NCBI GenBank assembly: GCA_002840845.1
Contig: PHCS01000001.1
Span: 62,001-126,000, forward strand
Direction: 5' to 3'
DNA length: 64,000 nt
Origin: Betaproteobacteria bacterium HGW-Betaproteobacteria-14
GTDB taxonomy: Bacteria; Pseudomonadota; Gammaproteobacteria; Burkholderiales; Rhodocyclaceae
In this document: positions 26,333 through 34,255 of the stretch, in pieces
How the letters are laid out: every line of letters starts with the position of its first letter
How positions within the stretch are numbered: the stretch's first letter is position 1
Position numbers and translations under genes: made by a program
Notes under the pieces: generated by a model
Databases searched by the model: none
What the model was told of the DNA's origin: nothing
What the model saw: the letters and a program-made list of their open reading frames with translations, nothing else

Positions 26333-27462
26333 GCCAGGCACGTATTTGTTTCGTCGTCTCCAGCCCATTGACGGCCAGAGCGTTTTTGAGCGGCCACATT
26401 GCCGCCTTGAGCCGGGACTACCAGGTCGATCTGGCAGTGGATGAGGGAGGACCTGACGGACTGGGCGACATTTCATCCCACGCGCGTATCGTGCGGGTGC
26501 CGATCCGGCGCAAGGTGGCGCCGCTCGCGGACCTTCTGGCGCTGCTTCGCCTCGTAGTGTTGTTTCGACGCGAGCGCTATGCCATCGTCAGCTCGGTCAC
26601 CCCAAAGGCGGGAATGCTGGCCATGCTGGCCGCTACCTTGGCCAGAGTGCCGCTGCGGACCCATATCTTCACAGGTCAGGTGTGGGCAACGCGTGCGGGC
26701 TGGAAACGGCGGCTGCTGAGGGCAGCGGACCGCTGGATGGCGCGGCTTGCCACACATGTTCTGGCGGACAGTCCTTCGCAACGTGGTTTCATGGTTGCCG
26801 AGGAGGTTGCAAAGGCCGAAAAGATCGGAGTACTGGGTGAGGGTTCGATCTGCGGCGTGGATGGAAAGCGGTTTCGGCCTGATGCCGATCGGCGCGCCAG
26901 TATCCGGCAAGCACAGGGTATTCCCGAGGATGCTGTCGTTTTTCTGTTCCTAGGACGCCTGAATCGTGACAAGGGCGTGCTCGACCTTGCTGCGGCCTTT
27001 GCCGGGCTCGACAACGACGCGGCTTGGCTGCTCGTCGTCGGGCCCGATGAATCCGATATGCGCGGACAGATGGAAGCCTGCCTCGGGTCGGCCGTGTCGC
27101 GCAGCCGTTTCGTTGGCTATACGGACCGGCCGGAAGACTTCATGGCCGCTTCCGACGTATTCTGCCTTCCGAGCTACCGTGAAGGCTTCGGCATGGTCGT
27201 GATCGAGGCGGCTGCAGCGGGAGCGCCAGCGATCGCTTCGCGCATCTATGGCGTGACCGATGCCGTGGAGGAAGGCGTGACGGGATTGCTGCATGCACCG
27301 GGTGATACGGTGGCGATGACCAGGTTGATGACGATGCTCGCCGGCGATCCCGAGCTCAGACTGGCCCTGGGCCAGGCCGCCCGCAAGCGCGCGCTCGAGC
27401 AGTTTTCGGGCGAGGTCGTTACAGCCGCCTGGCTGCGTTTCTATGGGCAATTGCTCGGCTGA
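26329..27462 (+). CDS. Glycosyltransferase family 4 (GT-B)
   Basis: The 377-residue protein starts at ATG 26329 (ATGA overlap with the fusion gene). The C-terminal GT4 donor domain shows VFLFLGRLNRDKGVLDLAAAF near residue 205, DVFCLPSYREGFGMVVIEAAAAGAPAIAS near 275, and the E-x7-E signature within EGFGMVVIEA. The N-terminal half (ICFVVSSPLTARAFLSGHIAALS) is the acceptor domain. Next to the PglC-like priming enzyme, it resembles PglA/WbpT-type transferases that add the second sugar onto lipid-linked bacillosamine. The acceptor assignment is contextual. Confidence 0.87.
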   Translation: MSQARICFVVSSPLTARAFLSGHIAALSRDYQVDLAVDEGGPDGLGDISSHARIVRVPIRRKVAPLADLLALLRLVVLFRRERYAIVSSVTPKAGMLAMLAATLARVPLRTHIFTGQVWATRAGWKRRLLRAADRWMARLATHVLADSPSQRGFMVAEEVAKAEKIGVLGEGSICGVDGKRFRPDADRRASIRQAQGIPEDAVVFLFLGRLNRDKGVLDLAAAFAGLDNDAAWLLVVGPDESDMRGQMEACLGSAVSRSRFVGYTDRPEDFMAASDVFCLPSYREGFGMVVIEAAAAGAPAIASRIYGVTDAVEEGVTGLLHAPGDTVAMTRLMTMLAGDPELRLALGQAARKRALEQFSGEVVTAAWLRFYGQLLG

Positions 27463-27477
27463 CGTAGAATCCCGGCA

Positions 27478-28077
27478 ATGCTGAAGCGCGCATTCGATTT
27501 CACGGCCGCACTGGCCCTGATCCTGCTGCTGTCGCCGGTGATTGTTGCGACGGCGCTTGCCATAGCCTGGCGCATGGGATTGCCGGTGTTGTTCCGGCAA
27601 TTGCGGCCCGGACTGCACGGACGGCCCTTTCGGGTGCTGAAGTTCCGCACCATGGTCGATGCGGAAGGAGCGGATGGCCAGCCGCTGCCCGATGGGGCGC
27701 GCCTGACCCCGCTGGGGAGGATGCTGCGCCGCTTCAGCCTGGACGAACTTCCCCAGCTTTTCAATGTGCTGCGGGGTGATATGAGCCTGGTTGGTCCGCG
27801 TCCGCTGCTGATGGAGTATCTGCCGTTGTACAGCGCGGAGCAGATGCGCCGACATGAAGTTCGCCCTGGCATCACCGGCTGGTGTCAGGTGAATGGGCGC
27901 AACGCGCTTTCGTGGGAAGACAAGTTTGCCCTCGATGTCTGGTATGTCGATCATCATGCTTTCTGGCTGGATATGAAGATTCTGGCCATGACGGCTGGCA
28001 AGGTGTTTTCCGGTTCGGGCGTGTCGAAGGATGGGTTTGCCACGACGGAAAAATTTCGCGGCACGGCGGGCAAGTAG
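27478..28077 (+). CDS. pglC: Undecaprenyl-phosphate phosphosugar transferase (PglC-type priming enzyme)
   Basis: A 199-residue bacterial sugar transferase with one N-terminal hydrophobic segment (FTAALALILLLSPVIVATALAIA) and the catalytic core VLKFRTMVD, SLDELPQLFNVLRGDMSLVGPRPLLMEYLPLY and RPGITGWCQVNGRNALSWEDKF. It transfers a phospho-sugar from a UDP-sugar to undecaprenyl phosphate, starting glycan assembly at the inner membrane. The small size places it with PglC rather than WcaJ. The following pglD, pglE and pglF genes make UDP-di-N-acetylbacillosamine, its likely donor. A 15-bp gap separates it from the GT4. Confidence 0.9.
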   Translation: MLKRAFDFTAALALILLLSPVIVATALAIAWRMGLPVLFRQLRPGLHGRPFRVLKFRTMVDAEGADGQPLPDGARLTPLGRMLRRFSLDELPQLFNVLRGDMSLVGPRPLLMEYLPLYSAEQMRRHEVRPGITGWCQVNGRNALSWEDKFALDVWYVDHHAFWLDMKILAMTAGKVFSGSGVSKDGFATTEKFRGTAGK

Positions 28078-28113
28078 GGCCGCGCCGGCTGCAAGGCGTA
28101 ATGGGGAGCGTGC

Positions 28114-28716
28114 ATGGTGCATCGAAAGCAGCGGATCGCGGTATTCGGCGCAGGCGGCCACGGCAAGGTGGTCGTCGACGCAGTGGAGCGGAGCGACGGG
28201 TTCGTTGTGGCCTGCGTGGCGGATGACCGTCCGCTGCCGGGGGCGGCGATCCTCGGCCACGCGGTCGTCGGCGGACGCGAGGCGATGCTGGAGGGGCGCG
28301 GCGGGTTCGATGGTGTCATCGTAGCCATCGGAGACAATCGCGCCCGCCTGGAGGTGGCTGGCTGGCTGAAAGCACAGGGCTTCGCGCTGCAGAGCGTGGT
28401 GCATCCGGCTGCCGTGGTGGCGCCTTCGGCAACGCTCGGCGCAGGCGTGCTGGTCATGCCCGGCGCGGTGGTGAATGCCGAAGCGCGCATCGGCGACAAT
28501 GCGATCATCAATACCGGCGCCATCGTTGAACACGACTGCAAGGTGGGTGCGGGGGTGCATGTCGCGCCCGGGGCGGTGTTATGCGGTGGCGCGTGCGTAG
28601 GGGCGGGCACGCTGGTCGGCGCGGGCGCCGTGGTGCTTCCGGGAGTGAGGGTGGGCGAATCGTTGCTGGTCAAGGCCGGCACGGTGGTGGCGCGTAATTT
28701 GGAAAAGGACGATTGA
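28114..28716 (+). CDS. pglD: PglD-like sugar N-acetyltransferase
   Basis: A 200-residue protein with an N-terminal nucleotide-binding half (RIAVFGAGGHGKVVVDAVERS) and a C-terminal left-handed beta-helix (ATLGAGVLVMPGAVVNAEARIGDNAIINTGAIVEHDCKVG). The NTGAIVEHDC segment holds the conserved catalytic histidine. PglD acetylates the 4-amino group of the UDP-amino sugar made by PglE. The stop shares its last base with the pglE start. Confidence 0.9.
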   Translation: MVHRKQRIAVFGAGGHGKVVVDAVERSDGFVVACVADDRPLPGAAILGHAVVGGREAMLEGRGGFDGVIVAIGDNRARLEVAGWLKAQGFALQSVVHPAAVVAPSATLGAGVLVMPGAVVNAEARIGDNAIINTGAIVEHDCKVGAGVHVAPGAVLCGGACVGAGTLVGAGAVVLPGVRVGESLLVKAGTVVARNLEKDD

Positions 28717-29936
28717 TGCAGGCTGAGAGGGGCTCGTTGGCTATCGAGGGGGGGGAGCCCGTGCGCGCAATTCCGTTTCCACCATGGCCGATCTTCGGAG
28801 AAGACGAGATCCGTGCAGTCGGCGAGGTGCTTGCTGGCGGGCGGGTGAACTACTGGACGGGCGACGCTTGTCGGCGTTTCGAGGAAGAGTTTGCGGTCTT
28901 CACTGGAACGCAGCATGCCATTTCCCTGGCAAACGGTACGCTGGCGCTGGAACTGGCGCTCTTCGCACTCGATATTGGCCCCGGCGACGAGGTGATCGTG
29001 CCGGCGCGCACTTTCATAGCCTCGGCCAGTTGTGTTGTGGCGCGTGGCGCCGTGCCGGTGGTGGCCGACATCGATCCGGTCAGCCAGAACCTGACGGTGG
29101 ACGCCGTACGCCAGAAACTGACTTCCCGCACCCGGGCCATTATTGCGGTACATCTGGCAGGCTGGCCCTGCGACATGGATCCGATCATGGCGCTGGCGCG
29201 TGAGCGCGGCATCAAGGTGGTGGAGGATTGCGCCCAGGCCCACGGGGCGACCTACAAGGGGCGATCTGTCGGCAGTTTGGGGGATTGCGCAGCTTTTTCC
29301 TTCTGCCAGGACAAGATCATGACCACCGGCGGCGAGGGCGGCATGCTGGTGACGGACGACGCTTGTCTGTGGCAGCGGGCCTGGGCCTACAAGGATCATG
29401 GCAAGAGCTACGAGGCCGTCTTCAATCGCGACCATCCCCCCGGTTTTCGCTGGCTGCACGAGTCCTTCGGCAGCAATTTCCGCTTGACCGAGATGCAGGC
29501 GGCGATCGGCCGACTGCAACTGGGCAAGCTGCCGCAGTGGTTGCAGGCGCGCAGGCGGAATGCGGCCATGCTGGATCAGGGTTTCTCGGCCATTCCGGGG
29601 TTGCGCGTCACGCGCCCACCGAACGGGATTGGCCATGCCTACTATAAGTACTATGCATTCGTTGCACCCGAAAAGCTGGCACCGGGATGGGATGCAACGC
29701 GGATAAATGAAGCCGTCAATGCAGAGGGCGTTCCCTGCTTTGCTGGAAGCTGCTCTGAGATCTATCTTGAGCGCGCATTCGTCAATCGCGGCTGGGGGCC
29801 GCCTGAGCGACTTCCAGCGGCGCGACAGCTGGGTGACACGAGCCTGATGTTCATGCTGCATCCGACGCTGGGCGAATCCGAGATGACGGATACGATCAGG
29901 GCAGTTTCCAAAGTGATGCGGGCGGCAGTCCAATGA
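28716..29936 (+). CDS. pglE: PglE-like DegT/DnrJ/EryC1 sugar aminotransferase
   Basis: A 406-residue PLP enzyme of the DegT family. It has FTGTQHAISLANGTLALELAL near residue 62, the PLP-contacting VVEDCAQAHGATYKG near 169, and the internal-aldimine lysine in FSFCQDKIMTTGGEGG near 199. It transaminates the UDP-4-keto sugar made by PglF. The start is ATG 28716 (preceded by an in-frame TTG). Codons 11-14 contain a run of eight G (28748-28755). Genes pglD and pglF overlap it at either side. Confidence 0.9.
   Translation: MQAERGSLAIEGGEPVRAIPFPPWPIFGEDEIRAVGEVLAGGRVNYWTGDACRRFEEEFAVFTGTQHAISLANGTLALELALFALDIGPGDEVIVPARTFIASASCVVARGAVPVVADIDPVSQNLTVDAVRQKLTSRTRAIIAVHLAGWPCDMDPIMALARERGIKVVEDCAQAHGATYKGRSVGSLGDCAAFSFCQDKIMTTGGEGGMLVTDDACLWQRAWAYKDHGKSYEAVFNRDHPPGFRWLHESFGSNFRLTEMQAAIGRLQLGKLPQWLQARRRNAAMLDQGFSAIPGLRVTRPPNGIGHAYYKYYAFVAPEKLAPGWDATRINEAVNAEGVPCFAGSCSEIYLERAFVNRGWGPPERLPAARQLGDTSLMFMLHPTLGESEMTDTIRAVSKVMRAAVQ
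28748..28755 (+). repeat. G8 homopolymer in the 5' part of pglE
   Basis: Eight consecutive G in codons 11-14 of pglE. Loss or gain of one G would shift the frame after about a dozen residues and abolish the enzyme. Poly-G phase variation is known for glycosylation genes of Neisseria and Campylobacter. Eight bases is at the short end for that behaviour, so switching is only a possibility. Confidence 0.6.
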
Positions 29937-31834
29937 AGATGCTGTTTCGCAACGTCGTGATTGTTGCGCACGATCTTATTGCGGTGGCGCTGTCCTGGAT
30001 GCTGGCCTATTGGCTTCGCTTCAATCTCGATTTGCCCGAGCCCTACTACCACGGCATGCTTTCCGGCCTGATGTGGGTGGTGCCCCTCCATGCCTCGGTT
30101 TTTCTTGTGCTCGGGGTGCATCGAGGCATGTGGCGTTACGTCAGCGTCAAGGACTTGCAAAGAATCGTCCTGGGGGTCGTGTTGGCGGCCGCTTTGGTCG
30201 GCGCCAGTGTTTTCATGTTCCAACTGGGGGACGTCCCGCGCTCCGTACTGATACTGCAGCCTCTGCTGCTTATCATGACGATGGGCGGTACGCGTTTCGG
30301 CTATCGCGCCTGGCGCGAGCATCAGTTGTACGGCGGGGTACGCCTGGACGGCGAGCCGGTGCTGATCCTGGGGGCAGGCGATGCAGCCATGATGCTGTTG
30401 CGGGAACTGAAGCGCAGCGAGGAGTGGCGCGTTGTCGGCATGCTCGACGACGAGGGGGGCAAGCGCGGGCGTTCCATTGACAGCGTAAAGGTGCTGGGCG
30501 ACCTAGACGAAGTGGCCGTGCATGCCGCTCGACTGCAGGTGAAAAAAGTCATTATTGCCATGCCTTCCGCTTTGGCGGGGGTACGCCGTCGCGCCGCCGA
30601 GGCCGCCGCCGCGGCCGGATTGTCGGTGCTGACGGTGCCGGCGATTGACGACCTGCTTTCCGGCCGGGTGTCCATTTCGCAACTGAGGAAAGTGGAAATG
30701 GAAGACCTGCTCGGTCGCGAAGTGGTGAAGCTGGACACCGAGGGGCTGCATCACCTGCTCGGCGGCCGAACCGTGCTCGTCACCGGCGCCGGCGGATCGA
30801 TCGGGTCGGAACTGGCGCGCCAGATCGCCCGCTTCGAGCCGAGACGGCTGGTGCTGTTCGAGCAGTCGGAGTTCGCGTTGTTCCAGATCGAGCAGGAGTT
30901 TGCCCGGCAGTTCCCGCATACGCCGATCGCCTGCGCAGTGGGCGACGTGAAGGATGCGGCGCGCATCGACCAGGTCTTTGCGCAATACCGTCCGGAGGTA
31001 GTGTTTCATGCCGCGGCCTACAAGCATGTGCCGATGATGGAGAACGAGAATGCCTGGGAGGCGGTGCGCAACAACGTGCTCGGTACCCTGCGCGTGGCGG
31101 AAGCGGCGCAGAGACACGACGTCGTCGAATTCGTCTTCATTTCCACCGACAAGGCGGTGAATCCGACCAACGTTATGGGTACGACCAAGCGCATCGCCGA
31201 GATGGTTTGTCAGGCTCTGCAGAATGACGCTGCTGTCGGGCTGAAGCCCGACCTACAGGAATCGCCCGGTAGGTCGGGCTTCAGCCCGACAACCCGTTTC
31301 GTCATGGTGCGATTCGGCAATGTGCTGGGCAGCAACGGCAGCGTGATCCCGAAATTCCGCGAGCAGATCGCACGCGGTGGGCCCGTGACGGTGACCCACC
31401 CGGACATCGTTCGCTTTTTCATGTCGATCCCCGAGGCGGCGCAGCTGGTGCTGCAGGCCGGCCTGATGGGCGGGCAGGACAAGGCGGGCGGCAACATATT
31501 CGTATTGGACATGGGCGAGCCGGTGAAGATCACGGATCTGGCGCGCGACATGATCCGCCTCTCCGGCCTTACCGAGGAGGACATCAAGATCGTCTTCACT
31601 GGTTTGCGGCCGGGCGAGAAGCTCTTCGAGGAACTGCTCGCCGATGGCGAGCAGACGCTGCCGACGCCGCATCCGAAGCTGCGCATCGCCAGGGCGCAGC
31701 CGGGTCTTTCGGCGGATGAACTGGAGGCATTGCGCGCCTGGCTGGAAGGCCCGCCGCAGGATGAGCCGACGGTCAAGCAGCGCTTGTCCGAACTCGTGCC
31801 GGAATATCGCCCGCAACCGTCCCTCTCAGCATGA
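29933..31834 (+). CDS. pglF: PglF/WbpM-type UDP-N-acetylglucosamine 4,6-dehydratase (membrane-bound), with in-frame REP insertion
   Basis: The 633-residue protein starts with four hydrophobic segments (residues 1-110), followed by a first Rossmann unit (VLILGAGDAAMMLLREL) and a second catalytic SDR domain (VLVTGAGGSIGSELARQIARF near 282, HAAAYKHVPMMENE near 361, STDKAVNPTNVMGTTKRIAE near 404). It makes the UDP-4-keto-6-deoxy sugar for PglE and PglD. Between residues about 434 and 454 the chain NDAAVGLKPDLQESPGRSGF interrupts the usual MVCQALQ-to-RFVMVRFGN junction. It is encoded by two inverted REP palindromes (31234-31291). The frame stays open, and the insert lies just after the catalytic TDKAV/K region. 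Activity is uncertain. Confidence 0.88.
   Translation: MKMLFRNVVIVAHDLIAVALSWMLAYWLRFNLDLPEPYYHGMLSGLMWVVPLHASVFLVLGVHRGMWRYVSVKDLQRIVLGVVLAAALVGASVFMFQLGDVPRSVLILQPLLLIMTMGGTRFGYRAWREHQLYGGVRLDGEPVLILGAGDAAMMLLRELKRSEEWRVVGMLDDEGGKRGRSIDSVKVLGDLDEVAVHAARLQVKKVIIAMPSALAGVRRRAAEAAAAAGLSVLTVPAIDDLLSGRVSISQLRKVEMEDLLGREVVKLDTEGLHHLLGGRTVLVTGAGGSIGSELARQIARFEPRRLVLFEQSEFALFQIEQEFARQFPHTPIACAVGDVKDAARIDQVFAQYRPEVVFHAAAYKHVPMMENENAWEAVRNNVLGTLRVAEAAQRHDVVEFVFISTDKAVNPTNVMGTTKRIAEMVCQALQNDAAVGLKPDLQESPGRSGFSPTTRFVMVRFGNVLGSNGSVIPKFREQIARGGPVTVTHPDIVRFFMSIPEAAQLVLQAGLMGGQDKAGGNIFVLDMGEPVKITDLARDMIRLSGLTEEDIKIVFTGLRPGEKLFEELLADGEQTLPTPHPKLRIARAQPGLSADELEALRAWLEGPPQDEPTVKQRLSELVPEYRPQPSLSA
31234..31291. 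repeat. REP palindrome pair inserted inside pglF
   Basis: Two 23-bp REP units at 31234-31256 (CTAC at the right end) and 31269-31291 (GTAG at the left end), separated by 12 bp. Each unit is GTAG plus the 18-nt hairpin GTCGGGCTTCAGCCCGAC plus A, or its complement. The GTAG heads face each other here, the reverse of the arrangement at the intergenic copies. The insertion is in frame and is translated. Confidence 0.93.
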
Positions 31835-32859
31835 TGTCAGCAAGAAAGATACTGGTGACGGGGGGGGCCGGCTACATCGGTTCCCACACCTGCGTCGAAT
31901 TGCTGCAGGCCGGCCATGATGTGGTGATTGTCGACAACCTGTGCAACAGCCGGCGCAAGGTGATCGGCCGAATAGAACGGATCGCGGGCAGGACAATTAC
32001 CTTCCATGAGTGCGATGTGCGCGATGCAACGGCGCTGCGTGGAGTTTTCCGCGAGCACGCATTCGATGCCGTCCTGCACTTCGCCGGCCTGAAGGCGGTC
32101 GGGGAATCGGTCGAGCAGCCGCTGGCGTATTACGACAACAATGTCGGCGGCACGCTGGCGCTGTGCGCGGCGATGACCGAGGCGGGGGGGAAAAAGCTGG
32201 TATTCAGTTCGTCGGCCACAGTTTACGGCGATCCCGATGTCGTGCCGGTGCGCGAGGACCATCCCCTGCGGCCGACCAATCCTTACGGCCGCTGCAAGGC
32301 GATGATCGAGTCGATCCTGCTGGACCTTGCCCGCTCCGACCCCGCCTGGAAGATCGCCTTGCTTCGCTATTTCAATCCGGTCGGCGCCCACGAGAGCGGC
32401 CTGATCGGAGAGGACCCCGCAGGCGTGCCGAACAACCTGATGCCATTCATTGCCCAGGTGGCTGTCGGACGGCGCGAGGTGCTCCATGTGTTTGGCAGCG
32501 ATTACCCGACGCCGGACGGCACTGGCGTGCGGGATTACATCCACGTCGTCGACCTCGCCCGCGGCCATTTGGCAGCGCTCAGGAAGCTGGATGTCATGCC
32601 GGAGGTGATGACGGTCAATCTCGGCACGGGACGGGGCTACAGCGTCCTGGAGATGGTGAGCGCTTTCAGCAAGGCCTCGGGCAAGGAGATCCCGTACCGG
32701 ATCGTGCCGCGCAGGCCGGGCGATATCGCGGCTTGTTATGCCGACCCAGCCCTGGCCCAACGCCTGCTGGACTGGCGTGCCGAACGCGGCCTTGAGGAAA
32801 TGTGCCGGGACACGTGGCGCTGGCAGAGCATGAACCCGGACGGCTATTCGGATAAATGA
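31831..32859 (+). CDS. galE: UDP-glucose 4-epimerase
   Basis: A 342-residue GalE interconverting UDP-glucose and UDP-galactose (or the N-acetyl forms). It has ILVTGGAGYIGSHTCVELLQ, the DNLCNS loop, KAVGESVEQPLAYYDNN, the catalytic SSSATVYG with Y-x3-K in NPYGRCK near residue 150, and RYFNPVGAH. Its length and motifs match housekeeping GalE. It ends the long glycan operon, overlapping pglF by 4 bp. A run of eight G (31860-31867) lies in codons 10-13 at the nucleotide-binding loop. A REP pair follows the stop. Confidence 0.95.
   Translation: MMSARKILVTGGAGYIGSHTCVELLQAGHDVVIVDNLCNSRRKVIGRIERIAGRTITFHECDVRDATALRGVFREHAFDAVLHFAGLKAVGESVEQPLAYYDNNVGGTLALCAAMTEAGGKKLVFSSSATVYGDPDVVPVREDHPLRPTNPYGRCKAMIESILLDLARSDPAWKIALLRYFNPVGAHESGLIGEDPAGVPNNLMPFIAQVAVGRREVLHVFGSDYPTPDGTGVRDYIHVVDLARGHLAALRKLDVMPEVMTVNLGTGRGYSVLEMVSAFSKASGKEIPYRIVPRRPGDIAACYADPALAQRLLDWRAERGLEEMCRDTWRWQSMNPDGYSDK
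31860..31867 (+). repeat. G8 homopolymer in the 5' part of galE
   Basis: Eight G in codons 10-13, coding part of the TGGAGYIG loop. A one-base slip would truncate GalE early. Part of the run is fixed by the glycine codons of the motif, so it may simply reflect GC-rich codon choice. Confidence 0.5.
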
Positions 32860-32873
32860 CCGGCACGCGACAT

Positions 32874-32941
32874 GCAGGTCGGGCTTCAGCCCGACACCAG
32901 AAGATAACCAAGCGCCGCAGTCGGCCTGAAGGCCGACCTAC
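32874..32941. repeat. REP palindrome pair between galE and apaH
   Basis: First unit 32874-32896 with head GCAG instead of GTAG; second unit 32919-32941 in inverted orientation with its tail reading CTAC. The second hairpin has TCGGCC/GGCCGA arms instead of TCGGGC/GCCCGA, so both arms changed together and pairing is kept. The spacer is 22 bp. It ends 6 bp before the apaH start. Confidence 0.92.
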
Positions 32942-32947
32942 ACGCCG

Positions 32948-33763
32948 ATGACCACCTACGCCATCGGCGACATCCAGGGCTGCTTCGATTCCTTCCGCCG
33001 TCTGCTCGATCTGATCCGTTTCGATCCGGCGCACGACCGCCTCTGGCTGGTCGGCGACCTGGTCAATCGCGGCCCGCATTCGCTGGAGACGCTGCGCTTC
33101 GTCAAAGGTTTGGGCAAGGCCGCGATCACCGTGCTGGGCAATCACGACCTGCATCTGCTCATGCTGGCGGAGGGGCATTCCAAGAAGCGTGGCGACGACA
33201 CGCTTGATGAAATCCTGGAGGCGCCCGACCGCGAAGCCCTGCTCGATTGGCTGCGCATGCGGCCCATGATGCATGTCGAGGAAGGATGTGCGCTGGTGCA
33301 CGCCGGCCTGCTGCCGCAATGGTCAGTGGCGCGGGCGCGTGAGTTGGCGGGCGAGGTCGAGTCTGCGCTGCGGGGGGGGCAATACCGTGATTTACTCGCC
33401 AACATGTGGGGCAGCGAGCCCCCGTCCTGGCGCGACGACCTGACTGGCTGGCCACGGCTGCGGGTGATTGTGAACGCCATGACACGCATGCGCTTCTGCT
33501 CCGCAGAAGGGGTCATGGATTTCAAGGCGAAGGGTGAAGTGACGGATGCGCCGGAAGGGTATCTGCCATGGTTCGCCGTGCCGGGCCGGCGAAGCGCCGA
33601 TCATACCCTGGTGACGGGACACTGGTCCGCGCTGGGCCTGAAGATCGAGCCGAACCTGCTCGCGCTGGATTCCGGTTGCCTGTGGGGCCGGCATCTGACA
33701 GCGGTGCGGTTGCCGGAGCGCAGGGTGTTTCAGGTCGACTGCTCCAGGGAGGAAGTGACGTGA
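32948..33763 (+). CDS. apaH: Symmetrical bis(5'-nucleosyl)-tetraphosphatase
   Basis: ApaH hydrolyses diadenosine tetraphosphate to two ADP. The 271-residue protein has the metallophosphatase motifs TYAIGDIQGCFDSF, WLVGDLVNRGPHS, VLGNHDLHLL and LVHAGLLPQW, and a C-terminal TLVTGHWSALG. The ATG lies only 6 bp after a REP hairpin, leaving no room for a normal ribosome binding site on unstructured RNA. A G8 run (33372-33379) occurs within the gene. It overlaps the HIT gene by 4 bp. Confidence 0.95.
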   Translation: MTTYAIGDIQGCFDSFRRLLDLIRFDPAHDRLWLVGDLVNRGPHSLETLRFVKGLGKAAITVLGNHDLHLLMLAEGHSKKRGDDTLDEILEAPDREALLDWLRMRPMMHVEEGCALVHAGLLPQWSVARARELAGEVESALRGGQYRDLLANMWGSEPPSWRDDLTGWPRLRVIVNAMTRMRFCSAEGVMDFKAKGEVTDAPEGYLPWFAVPGRRSADHTLVTGHWSALGLKIEPNLLALDSGCLWGRHLTAVRLPERRVFQVDCSREEVT

Positions 33764-34185
33764 AAGAAAAAAGAGAAGACAACTGCGTATTCTGCAGAAT
33801 CGTGCGCGGCGAGTTGCCGGCGACGGTGGTGTTCGAGGACGAGGCCACATTGGCCTTCATGGACATCGGCAGCGTGAATCCGGGCCACATGCTGGTGGCG
33901 GCGAAGCCGCATGTCGCAAATCTGCAGGGCATGGAGGCAGAACTGGCGGGCGCCATGTTCCGTTCCGCGGCGCGCGCGGCCAAGGCGATCGAAGCAGTAT
34001 TTCGCCCGGCCGGGATTTCTGTCTATCAGGCCAACGGCGCGGCGGCCGGGCAGACCGTGTTCCACGCCCACATCCACGTGCTGCCGCGCTGGGAAAAAGA
34101 TGGATTGACCTTCACCTGGCCGGTAAAGAACCCGCCCCGCGACGAGCTTGAGAAGGTTGCAGCACAACTGCGCACCGCGTTGTAG
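33760..34185 (+). CDS. HIT-family nucleotide hydrolase
   Basis: A 141-residue histidine-triad protein with CVFCRIVRGELP near the N-terminus and the triad HAHIHVLPRW near residue 100. These proteins hydrolyse nucleoside phosphoramidates or dinucleoside polyphosphates, which suits its coupling to apaH. The start is GTG 33760, overlapping the apaH stop (GTGA). Its TAG stop is the TAG of the GTAG head of the following REP unit, so the insertion may have fixed the C-terminus. Confidence 0.9.
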   Translation: MKEKREDNCVFCRIVRGELPATVVFEDEATLAFMDIGSVNPGHMLVAAKPHVANLQGMEAELAGAMFRSAARAAKAIEAVFRPAGISVYQANGAAAGQTVFHAHIHVLPRWEKDGLTFTWPVKNPPRDELEKVAAQLRTAL

Positions 34186-34249
34186 GTCGGGCTTCAGCCC
34201 GACAGCCAACTCAGATCAGCCGCCATTGTCGGGCTGAAGCCCGACCTAC
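34182..34249. repeat. REP palindrome pair after the HIT gene
   Basis: Units at 34182-34204 (GTAG head) and 34227-34249 (inverted, ending CTAC), spacer 22 bp. It sits between the convergent HIT gene and glycine-zipper lipoprotein gene, a usual REP location. The left head supplies the HIT stop codon. Confidence 0.94.
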
Positions 34250-34255
34250 GTAAGA

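Noticed and set aside
31860-33379. All G8 runs as phase-variable tracts
   Set aside because: The runs in apaH and the tlpA-like gene are in housekeeping genes and encode Gly or Pro pairs. Only the glycan genes and the candidate promoter were kept as findings.
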